64,000 nucleotides of DNA. It comes from Amphibacillus marinus (lineage in GTDB: Bacteria; Bacillota; Bacilli; Bacillales; Amphibacillaceae). Shown here one piece after another: positions 7,938 through 16,952 of this stretch. Position numbers and translations under genes: made by a program. How positions within the stretch are numbered: the first letter of the stretch is position 1; each line of letters begins with the position of its first letter. Location: positions 248,001-312,000 of the forward strand of contig NZ_FODJ01000001.1 in the NCBI RefSeq assembly GCF_900110345.1, given 5' to 3'. The notes under the pieces were generated by a model. That model worked only from the letters and a program-made list of their open reading frames with translations, searched no databases and was not told the origin of the DNA.

Positions 7938-10502
7938 TTATCGATCAGCAGGGAGGTTTTCCATGCCACTGCCAAGATCGGTTGCTAACCAATCACCGTT
8001 ATAATACAGGTTAATCAACACATTTAAACTCCACTGAGCCGCAACATTCGTTGTTAACCAAGGGATTTCATTTAAGTTAGCCCAGCTAACTGTTTCTAAG
8101 CTCGTAATGGGTAAGGGAACACCACTGTGCTCTGGATTAAGGAGTAGATTCCAAGCCTGTTCCTTCAATTGGTTACTCTGATGGTAATGACCCGCGTAAC
8201 CGATTAAACCACTGGCAAACATTGGCCAATGAAATAAATCTTGATGCAGTTGATCTCCCGAATAGGCCCGCTTCTCATTGTCATCCATTGCATAAACCTC
8301 ACCGAATTCAACAAGCATCTGCTTAAACGCTTCATCAGCTAATAGGTCTGATAATTCAAGCCATACTTGTGGTGCACCAAATGCAATCACCATATGGTAG
8401 CCACCTTCATTTCCTGTGCCCATATAAATAAGCTCAGATGTTGTGCTATCGTATTTAAAAGTAGGTCCAGACAGCAATCGAAATGGTGCTTGTTTTAAAT
8501 TGTTAATGCCAACTTGAATTTTGTTCAAATAGCTCTCATCTTGCTTTCGTTCCCATTGTGACAACCAATTTGAGCTTAAGGCCGACCAATCAGGACCAAC
8601 ACGCGCATGTGTTAGCTTGTCCGTCTTTGGATAGAATTCGCGCATTGGATCTAAACGATCCAATGCTTGATCAGCGTCTTTAACTTCATCCAGCAACTCC
8701 TCAATACGTTCATCACCAGTTAGGTAGAAATAGTATTTATATAAACAAGCCATACTAATCCGCACTTCCTTACAGCCACAGCCCCAATGACTCACATTAT
8801 GACGTGATCCTAATCCTTTATATGCACCAAAGTGATAGCGATCAACCTCGCTATTATGACGCGTCATTGCTTCAATTAAACGAAAGATGGAACTGTCACC
8901 CGTTCTGAAAAAGCTATACCAAAGCCATAGATTAGGCACAAGCTCGGTATTCTGCCAAGCATAGCCACCAACATCGTAAAACCATTGTTTACGGGTTGCA
9001 TCATAGCTATGCATAATGTCACCGTAATTCCAATAACCATACCATTGTCTTTGAACTATCTCAGCTTGATAAAAGGAGACGAGCTTATCAAGCTGTTGCT
9101 CGAGAAACTGCTTTTGTGGGGTAGTTGTATCTTTAAGTGGCCAAATACCGGTTGCACCTGTTTGATAATAATAACTTGAATGCGCTATTAATAAGCTTGG
9201 TTGTTGACAATAATTCGCTAGTTCAAATAGTTGCTCATCAGTAACTGGTTCTTGAAAGAAAGACAGATAAGCCTCGCTCGTATTCGCAATACCCGTTGGT
9301 GAGGCACGCATTTCTGCAAAGCCTTCGTATGCGCTCTCGACATGCGTTGTTTCTGAGTAATGACGGAGATCCATTGCTTGACCATCTGGAGACCAAAACC
9401 AGATGGTTGCCGTTGTTACTTCATTCGCTAAACCCGTTATAGTGAATTGACTCGGATATTTTTCGTTAAAATACTTAAGTGACAATGCTAGGCCGCCTGT
9501 CTCTCCTCCGACATAAAGTAAACCACTTGACTGATGAATAGTCGGGATGTCTACCCAGGCATAGTTAGTACCTGTGCGCTTCTGATAACGACCATAACCT
9601 TGACTCAATTGACTAAGCTTAAAATCCTGCCAAATTGCTTGGCCAGAAGCCTGCTTTAAGATTTCACAATTTTCGTCAGTGCGCTTAATTGACTTTCCTG
9701 CAATTTGCTGTTGATAGATCGTGGATTGCCGATAGCGCCTTGAGGTTAACAATTGAGCTGGTTCATTGTAAGTCCCCGATTCAGTTGCTAGCTTAAGCTG
9801 ACGATTATAGGCAGGGCCAGTTAAATGGGTTTTCATGCTAAAACCAATTCCTTGAACAATATGTTGCTCAGGTACACCATTAAAGAAAAAAGTATGGAGC
9901 AATTTAATGCGGTCAACTTGATTGTAAAAAACTAAGCGCATGGTAAATGGGTAAGTTGTATCATGGCCACAATACCCCGTTATTTTTATCGTTGCTTGAA
10001 TTGGCCCGTGCTTCTCAACCATAACGGATTCTATTCTACTTACATGTTCTCGATAAGTAACCTGACAAGCACCTTCCACTTCATGCGCTGTTTTTGTCTG
10101 CATAATTAATTGCCCGTCATAAGCGACTATTCCGCCATTACCATCCTTAACTGCAGTAATGAGTTTGGAACCTGAACGTGCTAAAACGTATGTTAACCTA
10201 CCGGTATTAATGTCCACCGAATTTTCTCGCTCCGTGACGACAATACCAGCGTGATTGATAGTTGGTTGGTCATTAGTTTGCTTCGTTAATGTGAATGTAG
10301 ATTCAGAAGATTGCTTTACGACTACTGCATGCGCTGTCCATTTAATCGACTTATCTGGCCAATAAGCTGTTGCCCAAGATTGGACTGGTGTATCATCGAG
10401 TTTAAAAGCGCACAGTTCCTTTAATTTACCCTGCTGCCATGGCACACCAAACGTAACACCTGCTTTAACTTTTGGTCCTTTCTCTAACCATTTTAATTTC
10501 AT
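7938..10502 (-). CDS. yetA: YetA family protein, PL26-like exo-rhamnogalacturonan lyase
   Basis: An 854-residue protein, close to Bacillus YetA (about 857). It has the YetA/PcRGLX three-part plan: an N-terminal beta barrel (MKLKWLEKGPKVKAGVTFGV, which reads as a family signature), a central beta-sandwich (LLYVGGETGGLALSLKYFNE, about 330-350) and a C-terminal alpha/alpha toroid rich in Trp/Tyr/His (WYGYWNYGDIMHSYD, about 490). The fungal relative PcRGLX removes unsaturated disaccharides from rhamnogalacturonan I by beta-elimination. No signal peptide is visible, so it should act on imported oligomers. The ATG at 10,502 has GGAG seven bases upstream. It lies between yesL and the esterase fusion in one minus-strand operon. 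Family certain; exact reaction inferred. Confidence 0.8.
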   Translation of the reverse strand: MKLKWLEKGPKVKAGVTFGVPWQQGKLKELCAFKLDDTPVQSWATAYWPDKSIKWTAHAVVVKQSSESTFTLTKQTNDQPTINHAGIVVTERENSVDINTGRLTYVLARSGSKLITAVKDGNGGIVAYDGQLIMQTKTAHEVEGACQVTYREHVSRIESVMVEKHGPIQATIKITGYCGHDTTYPFTMRLVFYNQVDRIKLLHTFFFNGVPEQHIVQGIGFSMKTHLTGPAYNRQLKLATESGTYNEPAQLLTSRRYRQSTIYQQQIAGKSIKRTDENCEILKQASGQAIWQDFKLSQLSQGYGRYQKRTGTNYAWVDIPTIHQSSGLLYVGGETGGLALSLKYFNEKYPSQFTITGLANEVTTATIWFWSPDGQAMDLRHYSETTHVESAYEGFAEMRASPTGIANTSEAYLSFFQEPVTDEQLFELANYCQQPSLLIAHSSYYYQTGATGIWPLKDTTTPQKQFLEQQLDKLVSFYQAEIVQRQWYGYWNYGDIMHSYDATRKQWFYDVGGYAWQNTELVPNLWLWYSFFRTGDSSIFRLIEAMTRHNSEVDRYHFGAYKGLGSRHNVSHWGCGCKEVRISMACLYKYYFYLTGDERIEELLDEVKDADQALDRLDPMREFYPKTDKLTHARVGPDWSALSSNWLSQWERKQDESYLNKIQVGINNLKQAPFRLLSGPTFKYDSTTSELIYMGTGNEGGYHMVIAFGAPQVWLELSDLLADEAFKQMLVEFGEVYAMDDNEKRAYSGDQLHQDLFHWPMFASGLIGYAGHYHQSNQLKEQAWNLLLNPEHSGVPLPITSLETVSWANLNEIPWLTTNVAAQWSLNVLINLYYNGDWLATDLGSGMENLPADR

Positions 10503-10540
10503 TTATATACTCCATTCTCGTGAACGACTTTTACCGATGC

Positions 10541-11197
10541 TTAGCCTATTTTCTTATTGTCGTTAGCTTGATTTATTCTAATTTCTTCATTTCTAACAAA
10601 TGAAGAATAAGTGATACCCATTACGCCATAGGCAAGGCCACTCATTCCTATTAAGATGCTATAAGGAAATAACTGATAGATAAGATATGCGACCAGAGCA
10701 ACCCAGATCACATTAAGCATTGTCGGTACTGGGTGGGCAATCACTAGTAAGGGAACTTTGCGAAAATAATTAGACATGCTAAGCTCATAATGGACAAACA
10801 TTGGAAATAAATACGTGAGCATAATGGTCAGGATCACCGCAATGACAACCATGGCAACTTGGATAACCTCAAAAATCACTTCAAAACGCATACTAGCATA
10901 ACGGTAATTAACCAATAACATAAAATAGATGCTGAGTACTGGTAAAGTTAGCGTATTGCCCGCAAAAAAATTTTGCTTAAAAGATGTAAAATATAGCTTG
11001 AAAATATAACGATCATTACCTAGCTCTTTTCTCAGCCAACGTCTAGTTACGTCATATAAAGCAACAGTACTTGGACCAATGCCAAAAATAATTCCACCAA
11101 TAATCGTAAAACTAAACCAAAGTAAATTTAAATAAATAAGGCGATACAAAAATTCAAATGCGTTATATACGTGCCCAAGTGTGCCATTTGGTTTCAT
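10541..11197 (-). CDS. yesL: YesL-type DUF624 membrane protein
   Basis: A 218-residue protein with about five hydrophobic segments, starting LYRLIYLNLLWFSFTIIGGI and then FGIGPSTVALYDVTRRWLR, the DUF624 signature shared by YesL and YteU. Function is unknown. In Bacillus such genes sit beside oligosaccharide transporters and pectin genes, as here. The ATG at 11,197 follows AGGTGG. It lies 29 bp after yesU and 38 bp before yetA, so it is co-transcribed. A second member is at 58,043-58,681, again next to a transporter. Proposed roles in the literature of such loci are only contextual (transport accessory). Confidence 0.85.
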   Translation of the reverse strand: MKPNGTLGHVYNAFEFLYRLIYLNLLWFSFTIIGGIIFGIGPSTVALYDVTRRWLRKELGNDRYIFKLYFTSFKQNFFAGNTLTLPVLSIYFMLLVNYRYASMRFEVIFEVIQVAMVVIAVILTIMLTYLFPMFVHYELSMSNYFRKVPLLVIAHPVPTMLNVIWVALVAYLIYQLFPYSILIGMSGLAYGVMGITYSSFVRNEEIRINQANDNKKIG

Positions 11198-11226
11198 CGT
11201 TTTCCACCTCTAATTGATAGTATTTG

Positions 11227-11931
11227 CTAAGTTGTAACCGCTAGTTGGTTTAGCTCTGACACCTTTAAATCGCGATACATCGCCTTAAGTGGTGCCATTT
11301 GCCGAAAGCCAAGCTTACCAGTCGTTAGCATTGAACCAAACTCCGATCCTTGATCGAGCCATTCTAACACAACAAGGTTATTGATAGAGAACTGAATATA
11401 TTGCTCATATTTAATTAACTTTAATTGATAACTTTCTTTGACATCTTTAACAGTAGGGAGTGGGTCAGCACCTTGTGCGACTAAGTGGAAACCAGCACTC
11501 TTTCTTAAGTTACACGTGCAGAAAGCGCGCTCATCTGGCCATTTTCTTCTGAAATAAGATAGATGATACGTATTAATTGCACCAGAATGATATTGTGGAT
11601 AGTGACCATACCTTCGAGGTAAGCTTTGATCAAAGATATCCTCACCGTTCTGACCCTGAGCAGCAAAAAACAGCATACACAGTCCCGGTTCTTCTAACGG
11701 CTTAAAAGTCCACTCGATACTAATTCGATCGGGAAAGTCATGCTTGCACCACAAAACCCAATGAGCAAAATCACCATGTTGCTCAGGATTAAGCCGACTA
11801 GCTAAGACAAGACTATTATCAATAAACTGCATGTTCACCTCACCCTCAGCATGAAAGTCTGATAGATCTTGCTCGCAGGCTAGGCGATTGTAATAAAGAA
11901 CATCGCCAGTTTCAAATAATGGACATTCCAT
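11227..11931 (-). CDS. yesU: YesU-like DUF1961 protein
   Basis: A 234-residue soluble protein of beta-sandwich (concanavalin/LamG-like) look, matching Bacillus YesU (about 220) and the DUF1961 family. Family marks are GDVLYYNRLACEQDLSDF at the N-terminus, ISIEWTFKPLEEPGLCMLFF in the centre and a late FSINNLVVLEW strand. It has no signal peptide and no obvious catalytic cluster. It lies four bases after the acetylesterase gene. Its precise role in rhamnogalacturonan breakdown is not known; carbohydrate binding or hydrolase activity is possible. Confidence 0.8.
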   Translation of the reverse strand: MECPLFETGDVLYYNRLACEQDLSDFHAEGEVNMQFIDNSLVLASRLNPEQHGDFAHWVLWCKHDFPDRISIEWTFKPLEEPGLCMLFFAAQGQNGEDIFDQSLPRRYGHYPQYHSGAINTYHLSYFRRKWPDERAFCTCNLRKSAGFHLVAQGADPLPTVKDVKESYQLKLIKYEQYIQFSINNLVVLEWLDQGSEFGSMLTTGKLGFRQMAPLKAMYRDLKVSELNQLAVTT

Positions 11932-11935
11932 GTAT

Positions 11936-12610
11936 TCACCTCAATCCTTGCTGAAAATACACAAGTGGCATAATATTCAGCCTTTTTATTTGCTCACATA
12001 CGAGCTGACCAACGCGTTTTGCACCATTTTCTGAGAAATGGGTATTATCTTGAACACCATCTGGATAATTATTATGCTCATGCGGTTCTAACCAAGTAAA
12101 TAGCTGCTTCGATCCCTCCACACCAAGCTGTTGATAAAGCTGTTCGGTCAGGAGAGACAGATCAATTAGTGGCACATTCCGTTCAGTAGCTAATTGCTTA
12201 ACCACTTCTGGAAATTCGCCTAACGTATTTTTTAATTGACCATTCTCTTTAAAAAAACGGCGATGAACAGGTGAAACAAGAGCGACTTGACTTCCTCTTG
12301 CTTCAATCTGATCAATGTAACTCGACAAGCATGCTTTGTACGCCCCTGCTGTAATAGTGCCATAGGGCTTTTGGTCATTGTGACCAAACTGAATCAAGAC
12401 AAGATCATCTGCCTTCAGTTCAGTTAGTATTGGAGTTAATCTTCCCTCTTCAATAAAGGTATTTGAGCTTGCCCCGCCCTTGGCTTTATTAATAACCGTA
12501 ACATGCTTGGTCTTAAAAAACTGTTGAAAATATTGGCCCCAACCAGCCATTGGATATTCATGAGCTGGACAAGTAGCAACAGTCGAATCACCAATTAGAA
12601 AAACGTTCAT
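11936..12610 (-). CDS. yesT: Rhamnogalacturonan acetylesterase, SGNH family (YesT/RhgT-like, CE12)
   Basis: About 225 residues with all four SGNH blocks: FLIGDSTVA (nucleophile Ser in the first ten residues), GWGQYF and KGGASSNT, IQFGHNDQKP, and DNTHFSENGA with the Asp/His pair near the C-terminus. This is the RhgT/YesT type that removes acetyl groups from galacturonate in rhamnogalacturonan I. No signal peptide. The start at 12,610 is chosen because GGAG lies eight bases upstream; ATG 12,616 is too close to that site. It heads the yesT-yesU-yesL-yetA series. Two further copies of this domain occur in fusions at 6133-7602 and 47,117-49,285. Confidence 0.85.
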   Translation of the reverse strand: MNVFLIGDSTVATCPAHEYPMAGWGQYFQQFFKTKHVTVINKAKGGASSNTFIEEGRLTPILTELKADDLVLIQFGHNDQKPYGTITAGAYKACLSSYIDQIEARGSQVALVSPVHRRFFKENGQLKNTLGEFPEVVKQLATERNVPLIDLSLLTEQLYQQLGVEGSKQLFTWLEPHEHNNYPDGVQDNTHFSENGAKRVGQLVCEQIKRLNIMPLVYFQQGLR

Positions 12611-12811
12611 ATTCATTGCTCCTTCTTTCTTAAAGCGAACCTTCAATCAATAGAGGTTCACTACTCAATGTCAACACCACCGTCACGCTCTTAAAAGTAT
12701 GACCAAAAGTACGTCCTCTGACCCGTCGGACAGTTGCAGATTAGTGATCACCAAACTAGCATATATAAATTGCCCTCGTCTGCTCGATTAGGTGTCTTAC
12801 ATTCAGTGAAT

Positions 12812-15097
12812 CTATGATAAATTAAATACTTTAGCGTTGATTAAACCAGCCTGACTTTTATCTCTAAATTGTCCCGGTGTCATTGCTGTGTGCTTTTTAA
12901 AAATGCGATTAAAATAGCTATGACGATAGCCGACCGAGAGCGCAATATCTTGAATTTTTAAGGTACTGTCAGTCAACAACTGTTTTGCTTTTTCAATGCG
13001 GAGCATTGTCAAATAATCAATGAAATTAATCCCTTTTCCTTGTTTAAACAGCTTACTTAGACGATAAGAGTTAATATTTAGTGCATCCGCACATTGTTCA
13101 AGTGACAGATCATACATATAATTTTCATCAATATAGGCAACAGCTTCTTTCACAATTAAATCATGCTTACTCACTTGTTTCTGTTGAACAACTTGAAGAT
13201 ACGGCTCAATCACAGCTTGAACAATGGTTTCCTTTAACGCTGTTAAATCGTAACTATGAAGCAATTCTTTAACCATATTCTTTCCAGAAAAAAGCTCTAT
13301 TGGTGAATAACCCTCTTGTAAGAAATGCCCTTGGATAGCACTGTAAAGTTGGAAAAAACTATACTGGATAGCACGTTCATCGTACTGGCAGACCCTTTCA
13401 ATAAATTGATCAATAGCCACAGAAATCTTTGTCTTATCATGGGTACGAATCGCACTTAATAGTTGTTGCTCAATTGCAAATGGATAAAGTAAGTAGCCCT
13501 TGTCATCGTTTTCTACTTGCTCGGGCATATTAATTAAGCATGTTGGTTCATAACTATTCATCAGATATTTTTTTTGTCTGATTTGCTCAACACCTTCACT
13601 CAAATCTGTTAAATCCTGAACAGGTTGACTCAAATACATGACCACAACCTCGTAATTTTGATTCCTGTTTACCATTTGATAGAAGCGATCCATTTGGGCA
13701 TTAAAGTGATCGGTATCCATATAAGAATAAATAACACCGATAAAACGACTATTAAAAGTCATCACATAATGATTGATTGAAAATACCTCATCTAACAAAT
13801 CAATGACTAAAGCTTGTTGTCGAGGATTAACGGTCTCAATATCCAGATATCTTAGCTGTTCGTTTGAGAGGCTCACATTATATTGAGCTAGCTTTAGTCG
13901 AAGCTCATGTTCATTGTGCTCTGCTAAAAAGCCCTCAATTAATTGAAAAAAGAAATTACTAATTAATTTCTTATTTAGTCCGTCCACATGTTCTTCGAGA
14001 ATATCTTTCTCATTATTTAGTTTTCTCCAGGTTGTTTCGATATGCTGTAATGGATTACTTCTGCTTCCAGAGTTCCCTTTCACAAGCTCGAGCACTTTTT
14101 CAACTGGCTTATTAAGAGATTTAAAAGTCATATTTGCAATAATAAAAGACAGACATAAGCCAATTAAACTAATGATTACAATCGTTCTTGATAAATAATT
14201 GATCGGTTCTGCAATAAAAGACAACGGCACAACTGACATATATATCCACTCGGCATTTACCCGTCCAATTGTTCCAGATGTGACAGAATAATCAGTCCCT
14301 TGCCAAGTTGTTGAAAAGGAACCGTTCTCAATTCCTTGTCTCATAAGAACATCGTTGAAAAACAATTGACTTTGTTGATCCGAAGTAATAATAACGCCCG
14401 TTTCTTTATCAATAATAAACGAAAAGCCATCACTTGCTAAACTTAGTCCGTCAATCATTTGCATGACGGCGTTCTTATTTAGTTCAACAATAAAGGATGC
14501 ACTATTACGATCATTTTGTTGTAGTGAAGGAATATTTTTCACTAATACCAATGGAAAAAGATGTTCATCTGACTCATCCATTAGTACATTACGGTCCCAG
14601 AAGAAGGTATCTTCATGCTTGACATACTGTTGGAAATATTTATTTCTTTGTTCATCAACCCACCTAAATTGAGGATTAAATAAAATTGGGTCCTCTGCAT
14701 CAACATAGACGCTTATCTTCTCAATAAGGCTATTGCCATTCTGTTTAGAGAATAACGACCCCTTAATTTCATCAGCCATCTGATACTGCTCTTGAAAATT
14801 TATCGTATTTAAATCATTAAAAAACAATTTTTCATGCGTCCAATAGTTCAAGTTCACTTCAAGACTCTGCATCTGTGAATCGATATAATCAACTTGATTA
14901 ATAATTTGCTCATTATGCGCGCTGATCATTTCTTGTTTTAATTCTTTGGCACCAAAGACATAAATCATTGCGCCAATTAATAGACTTGGTACACAAATAA
15001 CAATTAAGAAAATGACAATCTGCTTGCGATAAAAACGATAAGAAGACAGTTGAGGCTCTAATACGTAACGCCGAACATGGTTTAATATTTTTTTCAT
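12812..15097 (-). CDS. yesS: Membrane-bound AraC-family regulator, YesS-like
   Basis: A 761-residue protein, the same length as Bacillus YesS. It has a transmembrane segment at about 27-48, an extracellular sensor (about 50-295, Cache-like), a second transmembrane segment at about 298-320, a long cytoplasmic linker, and an AraC double helix-turn-helix at about 655-750 (IDENYMYDLSLEQCADALNI ... IQDIALSVGYRHSYFNRIFK). YesS activates the rhamnogalacturonan genes in Bacillus. The ATG at 15,097 follows AGAAGGTGGG. It sits between yesT and yesX on the same strand, probably sensing an extracellular pectic oligomer and activating neighbours. Ligand inferred. Confidence 0.85.
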   Translation of the reverse strand: MKKILNHVRRYVLEPQLSSYRFYRKQIVIFLIVICVPSLLIGAMIYVFGAKELKQEMISAHNEQIINQVDYIDSQMQSLEVNLNYWTHEKLFFNDLNTINFQEQYQMADEIKGSLFSKQNGNSLIEKISVYVDAEDPILFNPQFRWVDEQRNKYFQQYVKHEDTFFWDRNVLMDESDEHLFPLVLVKNIPSLQQNDRNSASFIVELNKNAVMQMIDGLSLASDGFSFIIDKETGVIITSDQQSQLFFNDVLMRQGIENGSFSTTWQGTDYSVTSGTIGRVNAEWIYMSVVPLSFIAEPINYLSRTIVIISLIGLCLSFIIANMTFKSLNKPVEKVLELVKGNSGSRSNPLQHIETTWRKLNNEKDILEEHVDGLNKKLISNFFFQLIEGFLAEHNEHELRLKLAQYNVSLSNEQLRYLDIETVNPRQQALVIDLLDEVFSINHYVMTFNSRFIGVIYSYMDTDHFNAQMDRFYQMVNRNQNYEVVVMYLSQPVQDLTDLSEGVEQIRQKKYLMNSYEPTCLINMPEQVENDDKGYLLYPFAIEQQLLSAIRTHDKTKISVAIDQFIERVCQYDERAIQYSFFQLYSAIQGHFLQEGYSPIELFSGKNMVKELLHSYDLTALKETIVQAVIEPYLQVVQQKQVSKHDLIVKEAVAYIDENYMYDLSLEQCADALNINSYRLSKLFKQGKGINFIDYLTMLRIEKAKQLLTDSTLKIQDIALSVGYRHSYFNRIFKKHTAMTPGQFRDKSQAGLINAKVFNLS

Positions 15098-15116
15098 ATA
15101 CCCACCTTCTGTTACA

Positions 15117-16952
15117 CTATTTTTTTTGAATTAAGTTCACATCAGGGACAGGGACATTCATCTGATCCTTATCAAAGCCAATATAGAAGCTCGGGTGTGG
15201 CGGCTGGTTGTATGCCACATTTTGCCATGCTACTGCAACACGATATTGACTATCATGCATTAACGTATAAAGTCGATGCTCAGACAAATCTGTTGTGGTA
15301 TAAACTCTTAACGCACTTGAGTCTGCCAAGCGCCAAATGACCTCTTCACGCCAATCTCCAAATAAGTCTGCCTGCAAATTCGAATTACCCTTTGTACCAT
15401 TATTAGATAACGTTCCGTCTGCTCGGAGCAGTAAATCTGCCTCGTTTGTTAGCCAATTCCATTTGTAAATTGTACCCACACCCGCTTGTTGCTCTGGATC
15501 AAACTCATGATCAAGAATTTCTCTGCCCAAATCACCATCCCACCAGATAACGAAATTCGCCGGTAGTACTGGTCCATCGATTACCTCGCCCTTACTGGTA
15601 TAAAAACTCTCTGTACCTGGAACTCTTTCATTCAATTCTGGTGCATAGCCCCATAACTGTGCGCCTTTGTAGCGCGGATCGATATCAGCAGCAACGCCAC
15701 GACCAATATCCTCAGACTCGGATGGAACACTAAAGAGTACCTTACCGGTTTTAGCATCATGCAGTTCAAAGCCATGCTCATGCGGGCTCTCTTCATGAGT
15801 CATAAAAATCTCTAGCCCCGGATTATCAAGATCAAAATCACCGACATGTAACGCATCACCATGACCAAAGCCTGTTGAATACAATAAGGAACCATCATGA
15901 TCAATTACTGCTGAACCATAGACAATCTCATCAAACCCATCTTGATCGACATCAGCAATGCTAAGCGAGTGCGCTCCTTGTCCTGCTAATTCTGGCACAT
16001 TATCACTCGAATCCGCACACCAGCGCTCTACTAGCTTGTTCTCTTTAACGTCGTATGCCACCACAACTGCTCGTGTATAATAACCCCGACAAACAAGAGC
16101 GCTTGCTTTTTCTCCATCTAAATAAGCAACACCAGCTAAGAAGCGATCAATACGATTGCCATCAAAGTCGCCCCAACTACCAGGGGCACCTCGATCTGGC
16201 TTATAATTAATCGTGTCAAGCGCTGCACCAGTTGCTCCGTCAAATAATGTTAAATACTCTGGACCCTCAAGAATGAAGCCTTTTTCATTCCGGTAATCCA
16301 TTGCTTGGTCACCAATAACCTTTCCAATACCATCAATTGTGCCATCAGCTGTTTTACAGATGAGTTCGGCAATTCCATCTCCATCAAAATCATAAACAAG
16401 GAATTGCGTGTAATGTGCTCCAGAGCGAATGTTAATGCCTAAGTCAATGCGCCAGAGTTGCTCACCTTCCAATGTATAGCAATCTAAATATGTGGGACCA
16501 GTATAGCCATCATGGGCATTGTCCTTGGCGTTGCTCGGGTACCATTTGACAAAGATTTCGTAGCGTCCATCACCTGTTACATCACCAATGGATAAATCAT
16601 TTGCCGAGTAGGTGTAAAGCTCTCCGGTTGGTGTGACCCCGTCTTTTGGCTTATTCATTGGAATATCGAAATAAGGTTGTTCAAGAACACTTACTTTCTT
16701 TGAGACGGTTTCTTTATTTCCTGTTATTGATTTAACATAATACCTACTATCAACTTTACCGTCACGATCTAGATAATTACTATTCTCAGAATCAGTGAAC
16801 GAGGCAATCAGCTTATTATTTCGGTAGAGTTCAAATGTTGTTGATTCATATTCATTAATTGCAATTCGCCAACTTAAAAAAATCCCACTTTCTATTTTAA
16901 CTGCTACTAATCCCCGATCTAAAGCTTCTAAATTACGTCTCATCTCCGTCAT
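15117..16952 (-). CDS. yesX: Rhamnogalacturonan lyase, PL11 (YesX-like, cytoplasmic form)
   Basis: A 611-residue protein matching YesX (612), and unlike YesW lacking a signal peptide. The N-terminal fibronectin-like beta domain (about 1-95) is followed by an eight-bladed propeller with repeated calcium loops: DVTGDGRYE, DFDGDGIAE, DFDGNRID and DVDQDGFDE. PL11 enzymes cleave rhamnosyl-galacturonosyl bonds of rhamnogalacturonan I by beta-elimination; YesX is described as exo-acting, releasing unsaturated disaccharide. The ATG at 16,952 has AAGGAGG upstream and lies inside the end of the GH35 gene, overlapping by 20 bases, so translation is probably coupled. Its products would feed the GH105 enzymes. 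Confidence 0.9.
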   Translation of the reverse strand: MTEMRRNLEALDRGLVAVKIESGIFLSWRIAINEYESTTFELYRNNKLIASFTDSENSNYLDRDGKVDSRYYVKSITGNKETVSKKVSVLEQPYFDIPMNKPKDGVTPTGELYTYSANDLSIGDVTGDGRYEIFVKWYPSNAKDNAHDGYTGPTYLDCYTLEGEQLWRIDLGINIRSGAHYTQFLVYDFDGDGIAELICKTADGTIDGIGKVIGDQAMDYRNEKGFILEGPEYLTLFDGATGAALDTINYKPDRGAPGSWGDFDGNRIDRFLAGVAYLDGEKASALVCRGYYTRAVVVAYDVKENKLVERWCADSSDNVPELAGQGAHSLSIADVDQDGFDEIVYGSAVIDHDGSLLYSTGFGHGDALHVGDFDLDNPGLEIFMTHEESPHEHGFELHDAKTGKVLFSVPSESEDIGRGVAADIDPRYKGAQLWGYAPELNERVPGTESFYTSKGEVIDGPVLPANFVIWWDGDLGREILDHEFDPEQQAGVGTIYKWNWLTNEADLLLRADGTLSNNGTKGNSNLQADLFGDWREEVIWRLADSSALRVYTTTDLSEHRLYTLMHDSQYRVAVAWQNVAYNQPPHPSFYIGFDKDQMNVPVPDVNLIQKK